Assembly: GCA_027011235.1 (NCBI GenBank)
Contig: JALVAI010000048.1
Span: 1 to 13,173, forward strand
Source: Desulfobulbaceae bacterium
GTDB lineage: Bacteria > Desulfobacterota > Desulfobulbia > Desulfobulbales > Desulfobulbaceae
Direction of reading: 5' to 3'
Length of the DNA: 13,173 bases
The notes below the pieces were generated by a model. The model did no database searches. It worked only from the letters and a program-made list of their open reading frames with translations, and had not been told where the DNA came from. A program made the translations under genes and the position numbers. Positions 1-7,714 of the stretch are shown here, in pieces. Position 1 is the first letter of the stretch; every line of letters starts with the position of its first letter.

Positions 1-49
1 CCAAAATAACTATTTCGTGGAAAAGCTGACCGGATGGTCGGAACCGTAA
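1..49 (+). CDS. possible C-terminal tail of a gene entering from the left (partial)
   Basis: Reading from base 2, the first frame is open for 15 codons (ending in residues LTGWSEP) and stops at TAA 47-49. The other two plus-strand frames close within the first 27 bases. The strong terminator hairpin at 89-126 lies 40 bases downstream, which is where one would expect a terminator for a gene ending here. The stretch is too short to assign a family, and an open run of this length can occur by chance, so this is a weak call based mainly on context. Confidence 0.35.
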   Translation, partial: QNNYFVEKLTGWSEP

Positions 50-88
50 ACGGTTTTTCCGGACTTATCTACTATGAATCCGGGCAAC

Positions 89-128
89 AAAAATCCCCTG
101 AGCGCTGATGCGGTCAGGGGATTTTTTT
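89..128 (+). terminator. rho-independent terminator, probably bidirectional
   Basis: The arms at 89-101 and 114-126 form a perfect 13-bp stem whose core is CCCCTGA/TCAGGGG, closed by a 12-base loop. A run of seven T follows on the plus strand, and the A-rich left side gives a shorter U-run on the minus strand. It can therefore end a plus-strand gene entering from the left and also the minus-strand carbonic anhydrase gene, which stops about 107 bases away. Confidence 0.85.
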
Positions 129-234
129 ATTCCTCATATTACCCATTCTGTTCCACTCCGGCATGGGCGGCCATGTCCCGGATGGAAATTATTAAATCAA
201 CTGCAGCCAGTGAAGGTTATGAAAAAAGCATATA

Positions 235-972
235 TTACTTCAGCACAGCACGGGCATGCACCGGCTGCACCGGCCGGTTATTATAATGATGCATGACACG
301 GACAAAGTCCTCGACCTGCGTCTTGGAGACAGTCAGGGGCTGTTTCATAACCAGCCAGAGAACACCTTCGGTGCAGGGCGGCGTTGTCAGGGAGCCGTTA
401 TACCGATAATAATCACGATCCTCGGGCATCAGGTCCCGGGCCCGGACCTGGGAGGCCATGGCCGCCTTTTCTCCGGCCTTGTGCGGCATCTGCTTCCATA
501 ATCTCGCCAGGGCTTTATTCTCCTCACCGATCTGGAACAAAACGCTGACAACAGCCAGGGAACCATCCTCGGCCGCATGCACAAAATGGGCTTCCAGGGG
601 AAAAGATTGGCCGTTGATTGTATTTTCACTCGGCGAATGAAAATGGAACTGTTTCAGTTGAAAAATCTTGCCCGCCACCTCTATGGTGGAGCCGGCGGTG
701 TAGTTTGCCTGAATGGTATGGCCGTTGTTGACCACCTCGGTCGCAAGGCCGGTGTAATGGAAGGTAATGGGTGCAAGATCGGCTTCTATGAACCCTTTCA
801 GGTCAATGGGACTTTGATTCACACCCTTTGTACACATCTCATAGGCAGGATCAATCTCGCTCCAATGTGCAGGTGCACTCTTTCCAGCATATCCCCAATG
901 CCCCTCACCAGCCAGGCCGCTTCCGGCAACAAGAACAATAGCGGCGGCCATGGACAAACATGCCTTTTTCAT
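235..972 (-). CDS. cah: exported alpha-class carbonic anhydrase
   Basis: This is a zinc enzyme interconverting CO2 and bicarbonate, 245 residues long, as is usual for bacterial alpha carbonic anhydrases. The first 22 residues form a signal peptide (MKKACLS, hydrophobic core, then an AGEG cleavage region), so it should act in the periplasm. The zinc ligands are His110 and His112 in QFHFHSPSEN and His129 in LEAHFVH. Glu116 and Glu127 match the conserved acidic positions, the SLTTPPC motif (about 194-200) carries the gatekeeper threonine, and His85 in NNGH matches the proton-shuttle histidine. Cys47 and Cys200 could form the typical disulfide. The start at 972 has an excellent AGGAGG site 5 bases upstream and is followed at once by the signal peptide; an in-frame start at 1056 would add 28 residues ahead of it. 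It lies 105 bases after gap. Confidence 0.93.
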   Translation of the reverse strand: MKKACLSMAAAIVLVAGSGLAGEGHWGYAGKSAPAHWSEIDPAYEMCTKGVNQSPIDLKGFIEADLAPITFHYTGLATEVVNNGHTIQANYTAGSTIEVAGKIFQLKQFHFHSPSENTINGQSFPLEAHFVHAAEDGSLAVVSVLFQIGEENKALARLWKQMPHKAGEKAAMASQVRARDLMPEDRDYYRYNGSLTTPPCTEGVLWLVMKQPLTVSKTQVEDFVRVMHHYNNRPVQPVHARAVLK

Positions 973-977
973 ACATA

Positions 978-983
978 CCTCCT
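978..983 (-). promoter_or_regulatory. ribosome binding site of the carbonic anhydrase gene
   Basis: A perfect AGGAGG on the minus strand lies 5 bases before the ATG at 972. It decides the start in favour of the signal-peptide methionine rather than the longer in-frame ATG at 1056. Confidence 0.8.
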
Positions 984-1077
984 GTGGTAAAACAATAGGA
1001 ACAATCGGCGGCAACATCAGCGGCCACCGCCATAAAACGCACTCACGCGTGGGCAATGTACAACCTTTACAGATGCC

Positions 1078-2082
1078 TTACAACGGCTTATTCGCCTCCA
1101 TATGCAGGACAAGATCCAGCATTCTGTTGGAATATCCCCATTCGTTATCATACCAGCTCATGATCTTGACCGTTGTGCCAAGCACCCGGGTACAGAGGCC
1201 GTCAACAATGGAAGAATGGGCATTGCCCTGAAAATCAATGGATACCAGCGGTTCCTCCGTGTACCCCAGATATCGCCCCGATGCCTCCTGAAGTGCCCTG
1301 TTGACCTCGGGCACCGTGGTTTCCCGCTCAACCTCCATCACCACGTCAACCAGGGAAACATCCGGGGTCGGCACCCGCACCGCCAGGCCGTCAAACTTGT
1401 TTTTCAGTTCCGGAATGACAAGGGCCACGGCCGCCGCGGCACCGGTCTTGGTCGGAATCATGGACATGGCCGCGGCCCGCGACCGGCGAAGGTCGGTATG
1501 GGGAAAATCGAGCAGCCGTTGATCACCGGTATAGGCGTGTACCGTTGTCATAAGCCCGCGCCTGATCCCGAAATTATCGAGTATGACCTGGGCCACGGGG
1601 GCCAGACAGTTGGTTGTACAGGAGGCATTGGAAAGGACATGGTGCTCGGTGGGGTCATATTCATCCTCGTTGACCCCCATGACAATGGTCTTTACTTCCC
1701 CTTTTGCCGGGGCGGAAATAATGACCTTGGCGGCGCCGGCGTCGATGTGAAATTTGGCGGCATCCAGGTCCCGAAACAATCCAGTGCATTCAAGGACATA
1801 CTCGGCGCCGTAATCCGCCCACGGGATGTCTGCAGGCTGCCGGTGACGCGTCAGCGGGATCAGACGGCCATTCACAAGAATGCCATCGTCCGCGGCCTGG
1901 ACATCACCATCATAGGTTCCCATCACCGAGTCGTATTTCAGGAGATGGGCGATGGTGTCCACATCGGTGAGATCATTGATGCCGACAATCTCTATATCGG
2001 CAAAGGCAGGATCCTTGGCCTGGGCCCTGAAAATATTTCGTCCAATCCGACCAAATCCGTTAATCCCTATCTTGATGCTCAT
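1078..2082 (-). CDS. gap: glyceraldehyde-3-phosphate dehydrogenase, type I, NAD-dependent
   Basis: This enzyme oxidises glyceraldehyde-3-phosphate to 1,3-bisphosphoglycerate in glycolysis, and runs in reverse in gluconeogenesis, in the cytoplasm. Its 334 residues are the normal family length. The N-terminal Rossmann motif is INGFGRIGRN (about 7-16). The acidic residue in GINDLTD (about 34-40) points to NAD rather than NADP. The catalytic Cys155 sits in SNASCTTNC and the catalytic His182 in VHAYTGDQ, and RRSRAAAMSMIPT is the usual phosphate-site segment. The ATG at 2082 has GGAGG 8 bases upstream. It lies 27 bases after the unknown helical protein gene and is probably in the same transcript as aroK-aroC-glgA. 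All key residues are present, so it should be active. Confidence 0.98.
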   Translation of the reverse strand: MSIKIGINGFGRIGRNIFRAQAKDPAFADIEIVGINDLTDVDTIAHLLKYDSVMGTYDGDVQAADDGILVNGRLIPLTRHRQPADIPWADYGAEYVLECTGLFRDLDAAKFHIDAGAAKVIISAPAKGEVKTIVMGVNEDEYDPTEHHVLSNASCTTNCLAPVAQVILDNFGIRRGLMTTVHAYTGDQRLLDFPHTDLRRSRAAAMSMIPTKTGAAAAVALVIPELKNKFDGLAVRVPTPDVSLVDVVMEVERETTVPEVNRALQEASGRYLGYTEEPLVSIDFQGNAHSSIVDGLCTRVLGTTVKIMSWYDNEWGYSNRMLDLVLHMEANKPL

Positions 2083-2109
2083 CGTATCATCCTCCAGAAA
2101 AAATTGACG

Positions 2110-3087
2110 TCAGGAACCACTGTTCCGACAGAATCCGGACTCCCTGTTCAACCGGTCAGGAAGGGGACGGCAACACAGATGCGCGGGCCTTGTTCCGCTG
2201 TCCTCCTCTGCATGTACCTCCGGCATGGCCTCTATTTCGGCGATTTTTTCCCGCGCCTCATTGCAACCATCATCGCAGGCAAGGGCCCGTTCATACATGG
2301 CCAGGGCCTCGCCATGCCACTGGCCGGCAAGATAACTGCGGCCGGCCGCACAAAATCCCCGGGCGGCCGAGCCTGCAAACATATCCGCCAGCACCGATTC
2401 CACCTCTTCACCCCAAAGCGCGCAAATGGTATCCTCCTCTTCGATCAGCAGGCGGACAACAAGCGGATTGCTCGATAATTCCGGCATCATCAGCCGCAGG
2501 ATACAGGTCGCCTGACCCAGGAGAATACCGATCAGCTCCATCTGGCGGCCGACATCAATACCAATCTTGCGGATTAACAGCTCCACATCAACCATGGTCG
2601 ACAGGCGGGGCAGGGCGGATCCGGCAGCGGCGGGGTCGGGGCCTGGCCCCTGTGACAACCCCCGGATACGCCGGGCAGCCGGGCCATAGGCATTGAGCAG
2701 GTAGATATTTTCCTTCAACTTCATGGCCTCGTGGAAAACAGAGCCGACAAGCCAGTCGACCAGGGCGCCGTGGATATCACCTTTGCAATCATGTTCAGGC
2801 CAGATCATATGACAAATGTCCTTGAGCTCCCAGAGCGCTCCCTTGTCGGTTTCCGAACCGATCAGCAGCCGCAGCTGGTCCCACATCCGTTGCCGGTGGC
2901 TGCGGGCCTGCGAGGCAAGCAGATCAATATCGCCTTCAGGGGTGCGGCAGAGGAGATACTCCCGGTAAAGACTGTGAAATACATCGACAAAAGAAAAAAA
3001 ATCGGCAACCGCCCGGCGGACAAAATGGTCGCGCCGCTGTTCAAACCAGCTCTGACAAACCCTGTCCCGGCCAAAAAATGATGACAT
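2110..3087 (-). CDS. hypothetical helical protein with a C-terminal TPR-like repeat
   Basis: I do not recognise this 325-residue protein. Residues 1-140 look almost fully alpha-helical and are rich in aromatic and charged residues. A Gly/Pro/Ala-rich linker at about 143-160 joins a second helical part (165-240). Residues about 243-285 resemble one TPR unit (SYLAGQWHGEALAMYERALA), followed by a polar tail (290-325) with several cysteines. There is no signal peptide or clear membrane segment, so it is probably cytoplasmic. The ATG at 3087 has AAAGGA 7 bases upstream. It begins 14 bases after the glgA stop and ends 27 bases before gap, so co-expression with carbohydrate enzymes is likely. A scaffold or regulatory role is possible but unsupported. 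Confidence 0.85.
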   Translation of the reverse strand: MSSFFGRDRVCQSWFEQRRDHFVRRAVADFFSFVDVFHSLYREYLLCRTPEGDIDLLASQARSHRQRMWDQLRLLIGSETDKGALWELKDICHMIWPEHDCKGDIHGALVDWLVGSVFHEAMKLKENIYLLNAYGPAARRIRGLSQGPGPDPAAAGSALPRLSTMVDVELLIRKIGIDVGRQMELIGILLGQATCILRLMMPELSSNPLVVRLLIEEEDTICALWGEEVESVLADMFAGSAARGFCAAGRSYLAGQWHGEALAMYERALACDDGCNEAREKIAEIEAMPEVHAEEDSGTRPAHLCCRPLPDRLNRESGFCRNSGS

Positions 3088-3101
3088 GCCCGGTTCCTTT
3101 C

Positions 3102-4751
3102 TCAGTTTTGGCAGGCCATGGCGGTGGCCTGCTCATACAGGTCCAGATATCCGGCCATGGCCTGTTTCCAGGTGTGGTGTTGAAAAATATTGTCCACCGC
3201 TGCCCGCTGCATGGAGAGAATCCGCTTCCGGTCGTGGGTATAGATCGTCATGGCCCGCTCCATGGTCACGGCCAGGGCCGCAGCGGAATGCTCGCTATAG
3301 CCAAAGCCGGTCTTGCCGTCCTTTACCTTGACCAGGCCGCCGACCAGATGAACAATGGGCAGATTGCCCATGAGCTGGGCAATGTAATCGGTCAGGCCAC
3401 AGGGTTCATACAGGGACGGAATGAGAAAAAAATCACCGGCGGCATAAATCCTGTTGGCCAGTTGGGGATCATATCCCTTCAGGTAGCAGACCCGGCAGCG
3501 GTCATCCCGGTCGGCGGCAAGTCCTGCCACCGCGGCCTCAAGCCGTGGGTCGCCGGAGCCCAGGACCAGAAGCTGTAACCGCGCCCTTTTGGAAAGCAGA
3601 TCCAGACTTGCCGACAGGATATCCACCCCTTTCTGGGCGCTCATTCGACCGATAAAGGTAAACAGCGGCAGGTCGGCTTCCGCCCGCAGACTGCCGATCT
3701 GTTCCACATTGCGCCACCTGGTCCTGCCGCTGCAGGCGGCCAGCATATCCTCCTTGCAGAGACGTTTTCCGGTCAGGTCGCCTTTTCCGGGATTAAAGGG
3801 GGCCGCCAGGCCGAGGCGAGAAGCCTGTTCAGGATTGAAATCATCGGGATTGATACCATTGGTCACCCCGGCCAGCCGCACGCCCCGTTTCAGCAAATGA
3901 TGGCCCAGCCAGCCGGTGCGGGCGTCTTCATCTGTTTCCTGGAGCTCGCGGGCATAATTTTCACTGACCGTGTTCATGACCGCATAGCCGGCAGCAGCGA
4001 CAAAGGGATCAAAGCGATGCCCCAGCATGCCGTCTTCAATCACCGAGACCGGCAGGCTGGTTACGGCGCGGGCAAAAGGAATATCCGCTATCTCCTGGTG
4101 ATAACCGATACCGGCATTGTGAATGGTCACCAGGGCGCCGGTGCGGGAAAAATAGTGGCGCTGGCCCGGCAGCTCCCGCATCAGGGCGGCAAGGGTGGCG
4201 GCATGACCATCGTGGCAGTGGATCACATCAGGCCGCTTATCCAGATGGATCATGAGGGCCAGGGCCGCCTTTTGCAGGAGAATATTCATGGCAAAATAAT
4301 CGTAATGACCGCTGCCTTTTTTCTTCCAGCTCTCCCGGGCCTCCTCCCGGGCCGTATAGGTATATACCCCCAGTTTCTCGGCAAAGCGGGCCGATTCGAC
4401 CAGAATCACCCGTACCCCCTTGCGCCTTTGTTCCAGAAAAGAGACCCTTTCCCGCCGCTCCCGGTCGGGATAGTCCATTGCCAGCACACAGTCCTGCCGT
4501 GGCCGGTCAGCGCAGATTTCCGGCCTGCGCCTATTGGTCAACATCAGGGGAGAAAAGCCCAGGTCCCCGGCATCCATAAAGCCGTAACGGGGCAGGACAA
4601 CGGTTACCCGCAGGCCCGCTTCCGCCACAAGGGTCTCGGCCAGCTGCCTGCACACGTCCTTGACGCCGCCGGCCCCGGCAAGGCCGTCATACTCCCGGCT
4701 CACCATCCACAGGTCGGAGATGACCGACGCTCTTTTTCCTGACCTGCTCAT
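3102..4751 (-). CDS. glgA: glycogen/starch synthase-type glycosyltransferase (GT5), divergent
   Basis: This is probably a glycogen synthase that moves glucose from a nucleotide sugar onto an alpha-1,4-glucan chain. Its 549 residues exceed the roughly 480 of typical bacterial GlgA. The N-terminal starch-synthase domain holds REYDGLAGAGGVKDV (19-33), VIHCHDGHAATL (176-187) and HNAGIGYH (211-218). The C-terminal GT-B half holds GVTNGINPDDFNP (295-307), FIGRMSAQKGVDIL (366-379) and PSLYEPCGL (445-453). The usual KTGG motif near the N-terminus reads GAGG here, so the normal phosphate-binding lysine is absent; Lys31 just after it might substitute. Donor specificity (ADP- or UDP-glucose) is therefore uncertain. 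The ATG overlaps the aroC stop by 4 bases (ATGA), implying translational coupling. Confidence 0.87.
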   Translation of the reverse strand: MSRSGKRASVISDLWMVSREYDGLAGAGGVKDVCRQLAETLVAEAGLRVTVVLPRYGFMDAGDLGFSPLMLTNRRRPEICADRPRQDCVLAMDYPDRERRERVSFLEQRRKGVRVILVESARFAEKLGVYTYTAREEARESWKKKGSGHYDYFAMNILLQKAALALMIHLDKRPDVIHCHDGHAATLAALMRELPGQRHYFSRTGALVTIHNAGIGYHQEIADIPFARAVTSLPVSVIEDGMLGHRFDPFVAAAGYAVMNTVSENYARELQETDEDARTGWLGHHLLKRGVRLAGVTNGINPDDFNPEQASRLGLAAPFNPGKGDLTGKRLCKEDMLAACSGRTRWRNVEQIGSLRAEADLPLFTFIGRMSAQKGVDILSASLDLLSKRARLQLLVLGSGDPRLEAAVAGLAADRDDRCRVCYLKGYDPQLANRIYAAGDFFLIPSLYEPCGLTDYIAQLMGNLPIVHLVGGLVKVKDGKTGFGYSEHSAAALAVTMERAMTIYTHDRKRILSMQRAAVDNIFQHHTWKQAMAGYLDLYEQATAMACQN

Positions 4752-5851
4752 TGCCTGCGTGAACGGCGAATGATCTCCCGCACCTGCTCCAAGGGAAGCT
4801 GGCGCAGCAGGTGATCGGCCAGGGTCAAGCGGACCATTGCCTCGCAGACCGGTACAATTCTCGGGATGGCGGAAATATCGTGCCGGCCGCCGACCTTGAT
4901 GGTCCGGGGCTCGTTATGGATATCAACGGTCTGCTGTTCCTTGTGGATCGAGGGAATAGGCTTGACCGCCACCCTGAGGATCAGCGGCTCGCCATTACTG
5001 ATACCGGCCAGGATACCGCCGGCATTATTACTGACAAATCCCTGCGGGGAAATGGGATCATTGTTTTCAGATCCGCGCATGGCCGCGGCCGCAAAACCGG
5101 CCCCGATCTCCACCCCCTTGACTGCGCCGATGGACATCAGGGCCCGGGCGAGTTCGCCATCGAGTTTGTCAAAAACCGGCTCCCCCAGTCCGGGCAGACA
5201 GGTGGCCCGGATTTCAACAATGCCGCCCAGGCTGTCCCCCTGTTTCCGTACCTCGGCGATTCGCTCCTCCATGGCCGCGGCCGCCTCGTTGTCCGGACAG
5301 AACAACCGGTTTTCCTCTATCATCTCCAGGTTGCGCCGATTGGTACTGATGCCGCCAAGGGCAACGGTATATGCCTGAACATCCATGGAAAATTTTGCCA
5401 GCAGCCGGCCGGCAACCGCACCTGCCGCCACCCGGGCCGCGGTTTCCCGGGCCGAGGCCCGGCCGCCGCCCCGATGATCCCTGATGCCATACTTGGCCTG
5501 ATAGCTCATGTCCCCGTGTCCGGGGCGAAAGACATCCCGCAGAGGACCGTATGATCTGGAATGGGCATCCTTGTTCATGATGACAAGTGATATGGGGGTG
5601 CCGGTTGTCAGCTCGCAATCACAGCCCTCCGGGCGGAAGGTCCCGGACATGATCCGCACCCGGTCGGGCTCCTTGCGCGGTGAGGTGGCGCCGCCCCGTC
5701 CCGGCCGCCGACGCTCGAGATCGGCCTGGATCATCTCCTCGCAGAGTTCAAGACCGGGCGGGCAGCCGTCAATGACAGCCCCCAATGCGGTTCCGTGGGA
5801 TTCCCCCCAGGTGGTTACCCGAAAAAGAGTACCAAAGGTATTTCCAGCCAT
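4748..5851 (-). CDS. aroC: chorismate synthase
   Basis: This enzyme converts 5-enolpyruvylshikimate-3-phosphate to chorismate, the last shikimate-pathway step, using reduced FMN. Its 367 residues are the normal length. Family signatures are present: FRVTTWGESHGTALG near the N-terminus, GDMSYQAKYGIRDHRGGGRAS followed by ARETAARVAAGA in the middle, and the C-terminal RHDISAIPRIVPVCEAM. The ATG at 5851 has a GAGG site 9 bases upstream. It lies 77 bases after aroK, whose product acts two steps earlier, and its TGA overlaps the glgA start. It is most likely co-transcribed with both neighbours. Confidence 0.98.
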   Translation of the reverse strand: MAGNTFGTLFRVTTWGESHGTALGAVIDGCPPGLELCEEMIQADLERRRPGRGGATSPRKEPDRVRIMSGTFRPEGCDCELTTGTPISLVIMNKDAHSRSYGPLRDVFRPGHGDMSYQAKYGIRDHRGGGRASARETAARVAAGAVAGRLLAKFSMDVQAYTVALGGISTNRRNLEMIEENRLFCPDNEAAAAMEERIAEVRKQGDSLGGIVEIRATCLPGLGEPVFDKLDGELARALMSIGAVKGVEIGAGFAAAAMRGSENNDPISPQGFVSNNAGGILAGISNGEPLILRVAVKPIPSIHKEQQTVDIHNEPRTIKVGGRHDISAIPRIVPVCEAMVRLTLADHLLRQLPLEQVREIIRRSRRQ

Positions 5852-5878
5852 AATTATTTACCTCAACTTGTTCATCAG

Positions 5879-5897
5879 GGGGCAGGCCGCCCCTTTT
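5879..5897. other. GC-rich hairpin between aroK and aroC
   Basis: GGGGC at 5879-5883 pairs with GCCCC at 5889-5893 around a 5-base loop. TTTT follows on the plus strand, whereas on the coding (minus) strand the hairpin is preceded by AAAA and has no U-run after it. It is therefore not an obvious terminator for aroK. It may be an mRNA structure between the two genes, or chance. Confidence 0.35.
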
Positions 5898-5928
5898 GCA
5901 ACAGAAAAACAGGGACAGGCTGAATGGT

Positions 5929-6522
5929 TCAGCAATGGCTTTTCCGCCCCCCTGCCGTGGACAGTGCCCGGATAACTTCCCGGACAATGTCCAGGGGCGG
6001 GCGGCCGTCGGTATCAATAACAACATCCGAACCCCGCCGGTACAGGGGCGTGCGCAGGGCAAGCTGCTCCCTGATCTCCCCGGAAAGATCACCACCGGTC
6101 AGAGACGGCCGCAGGTGACGACTCCTGCTGTCGGCTGACAGACGTTGTTCAATGGTTGCGCAATCGGCCCGTAACCAGAATATAATACTCTTTTTCCGCA
6201 AAGTCCGCCAGGCCTGTTCATGGAGGATGGCGCCGCCGCCGGTTGCGATAACCACCGAAGAGCGGTTCCCGAGAGCAAGGAGGACCTGCTCTTCCCGGCG
6301 GCGGAAATCCGGCCAGCCGTACCGGGCAACATATTCAGCCACACTGAGACCGCTGTCCGCGCACAGCAGGGTGTCGGTGTCACAGAAATCCAGGCCAAGC
6401 CGCCTGGCCAGCATACTGCCGACGAGAGACTTTCCGGTGGCCCGGAAACCGGTCAGAATGATTCTGTCAAAAACCGTTTTTCCACTGGCGGCAACCGCTG
6501 TATCCAGGTGTTGTTTCATCAT
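5929..6522 (-). CDS. aroK: shikimate kinase
   Basis: This enzyme phosphorylates shikimate at the 3-hydroxyl using ATP, in the cytoplasm. The Walker A motif is GFRATGKS, followed by the shikimate-binding DTD (in FCDTDTLL), the FRRREEQVL segment, the glycine-rich ATGGGAIL, and the lid region SRHLRPSL. From the ATG at 6522 it has 197 residues, slightly longer than the usual 170-180. The start is uncertain: ATG at 6522 or 6519, or a TTG at 6564 that would give 211 residues. None has a strong Shine-Dalgarno site. I prefer 6522 because a plausible promoter would start transcription near 6543, downstream of the TTG. It is the first gene of the minus-strand cluster, 77 bases before aroC. Confidence 0.93.
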   Translation of the reverse strand: MMKQHLDTAVAASGKTVFDRIILTGFRATGKSLVGSMLARRLGLDFCDTDTLLCADSGLSVAEYVARYGWPDFRRREEQVLLALGNRSSVVIATGGGAILHEQAWRTLRKKSIIFWLRADCATIEQRLSADSRSRHLRPSLTGGDLSGEIREQLALRTPLYRRGSDVVIDTDGRPPLDIVREVIRALSTAGGRKSHC

Positions 6523-6549
6523 AGTGCGGGAAAGATACCCTGTTGCTGC

Positions 6550-6577
6550 AAAATATTTATACAAGATATTAGGTCAA
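6550..6577 (-). promoter_or_regulatory. possible promoter of the aroK-aroC-glgA cluster
   Basis: On the minus strand TTGACC (6577-6572) is separated by 16 bases from TATTTT (6555-6550), resembling sigma-70 -35 and -10 elements (5/6 and 4/6 matches). Transcription would start near 6543, about 20 bases before the ATG at 6522. The surroundings are AT-rich compared with the genes. This is a motif match only. Confidence 0.4.
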
Positions 6578-6653
6578 TTTTTCCTTTTCTTTTTATCCTG
6601 CCGTACTTAGAGTATGCCATAATTGAAAATTTACCACTGAAAAATAACTGTGC

Positions 6654-6675
6654 CAGGACCGGATACACGGTCCTG
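6654..6675. repeat. 8-bp perfect inverted repeat in the divergent intergenic region
   Basis: CAGGACCG at 6654-6661 and CGGTCCTG at 6668-6675 are perfect inverted copies separated by GATACA. Neither side carries an immediate T-run, so it is a poor terminator. Its place between the divergent aroK and cbpA clusters, about 90 bases before cbpA, fits either a protein-binding operator or a hairpin in the cbpA leader. Apart from this and the aroK promoter, the 242-base gap (6523-6764) shows nothing I can identify. Confidence 0.5.
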
Positions 6676-6764
6676 CACCGTTTCGATTTGTCGGCGCAGG
6701 ACACAGACATGAAACATCAAGTTTACGACAATGAGATTTTGACCACTGTTTGGGATAACTGAAA

Positions 6765-7709
6765 ATGGAATACAGGGATTATTACGAAATTTTGGGGGTT
6801 GACCGCAATGCGACCCAGGATGCCATCAAACAGGCCTACCGGCGTCTGGCCCGGAAATATCACCCCGATGTCAGCAAGGAGGCGGATGCTGAAAAAAAAT
6901 TCAAGGACCTGGGAGAGGCCTATGAGGTCCTGAAAGATCCGGAAAAACGTGCCGCTTATGATAAATTCGGCAAAAACTGGCAAAACGGCCAGGACTTTGA
7001 GCCACCGCCCAATTGGGATGCCGGTTTTGAATTTAAAGGCGCCGGCTACACCGGCGGCAGCGATCACGATTACAGCGATTTTTTTGAATCACTGTTTGGC
7101 CGCAGCACCACGACCGGCGGCGGCCGGCGGCAGACCTTTCGCATGAAGGGGGAAGACCAGCATGCAAAAATCGTCATACGCCTGGCCGATGCCTATCACG
7201 GTTCCCGGCAGAATATTACCCTGTCCAGGGCAACCGTGGACGAGAACGGCAGGGTCACCACCAAACCGCACAACCTGCAGGTAACCATCCCCAAGGGGAT
7301 TATAGAAGGTCAGCGGATACGTCTCGAGGGCCAGGGCATGCCAGGTATGGGAGGAGCCCCTGCCGGGGACCTCTACCTGGAAATCGCCTTTGCCGACGAT
7401 CCGATCTTCCATGCCGAAAAGCGCGACATCCACATGGAGCTGCCGATTACTCCCTGGGAAGCCGCCCTCGGCGCCACCATCACCGTGCCGACACTGGGCG
7501 GCAAGGTGCAGCTGAAGATCCCGCCCGGATCGCAGGGCGGGAAAAAACTCCGCCTCAAGGGACGAGGATTATCCACGGCAACCAAAAAAGGTGATCAGAT
7601 CGTCACCCTGCGCATCGTCGTCCCCGAGGCAAAGACCGATGAACAGAAAAAACTCTATCGAAAAATGGCGGAAATCATGCCGATCAATCCGCGAAAAAAT
7701 CTTGGGTAA
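6765..7709 (+). CDS. cbpA: CbpA-type DnaJ co-chaperone
   Basis: This is a J-domain protein that delivers unfolded clients to DnaK and stimulates its ATPase. It has 314 residues. The J-domain spans about 4-70 and contains the essential HPD triad at 33-35 (KYHPDVSKEA) and the helix IV motif AAYDKFGK. A Gly/Phe-containing linker (71-125) leads directly into the two beta-barrel client-binding domains (about 131-300). No CXXCXGXG zinc-finger repeats are present, which separates CbpA from DnaJ proper. The cbpM gene begins 5 bases after the stop, which strongly supports the CbpA assignment. It is the first gene of the plus-strand cluster. A clear Shine-Dalgarno site is not visible. Confidence 0.95.
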   Translation: MEYRDYYEILGVDRNATQDAIKQAYRRLARKYHPDVSKEADAEKKFKDLGEAYEVLKDPEKRAAYDKFGKNWQNGQDFEPPPNWDAGFEFKGAGYTGGSDHDYSDFFESLFGRSTTTGGGRRQTFRMKGEDQHAKIVIRLADAYHGSRQNITLSRATVDENGRVTTKPHNLQVTIPKGIIEGQRIRLEGQGMPGMGGAPAGDLYLEIAFADDPIFHAEKRDIHMELPITPWEAALGATITVPTLGGKVQLKIPPGSQGGKKLRLKGRGLSTATKKGDQIVTLRIVVPEAKTDEQKKLYRKMAEIMPINPRKNLG

Positions 7710-7714
7710 CATCC

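Noticed and set aside
37..64. Imperfect hairpin around AACCG-TAAA-CGGTT with a short T-run as a riboswitch or second terminator
   Set aside because: The stem is short and bulged and matches no riboswitch consensus I know; the stronger terminator follows at 89-126.
973..1056. N-terminal extension of the carbonic anhydrase by 28 residues
   Set aside because: The strong AGGAGG site and signal peptide mark the ATG at 972 as the start.
1102..2478. Open frame of 458 codons on the plus strand opposite gap and the unknown gene
   Set aside because: It lies antisense to the certain gap gene, has no family features, and reflects high GC at codon positions of the real gene.
3897..4742. Open frame of 281 codons on the plus strand opposite glgA
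   Set aside because: glgA motifs are clear on the other strand; this frame is low-complexity and without domain signs.
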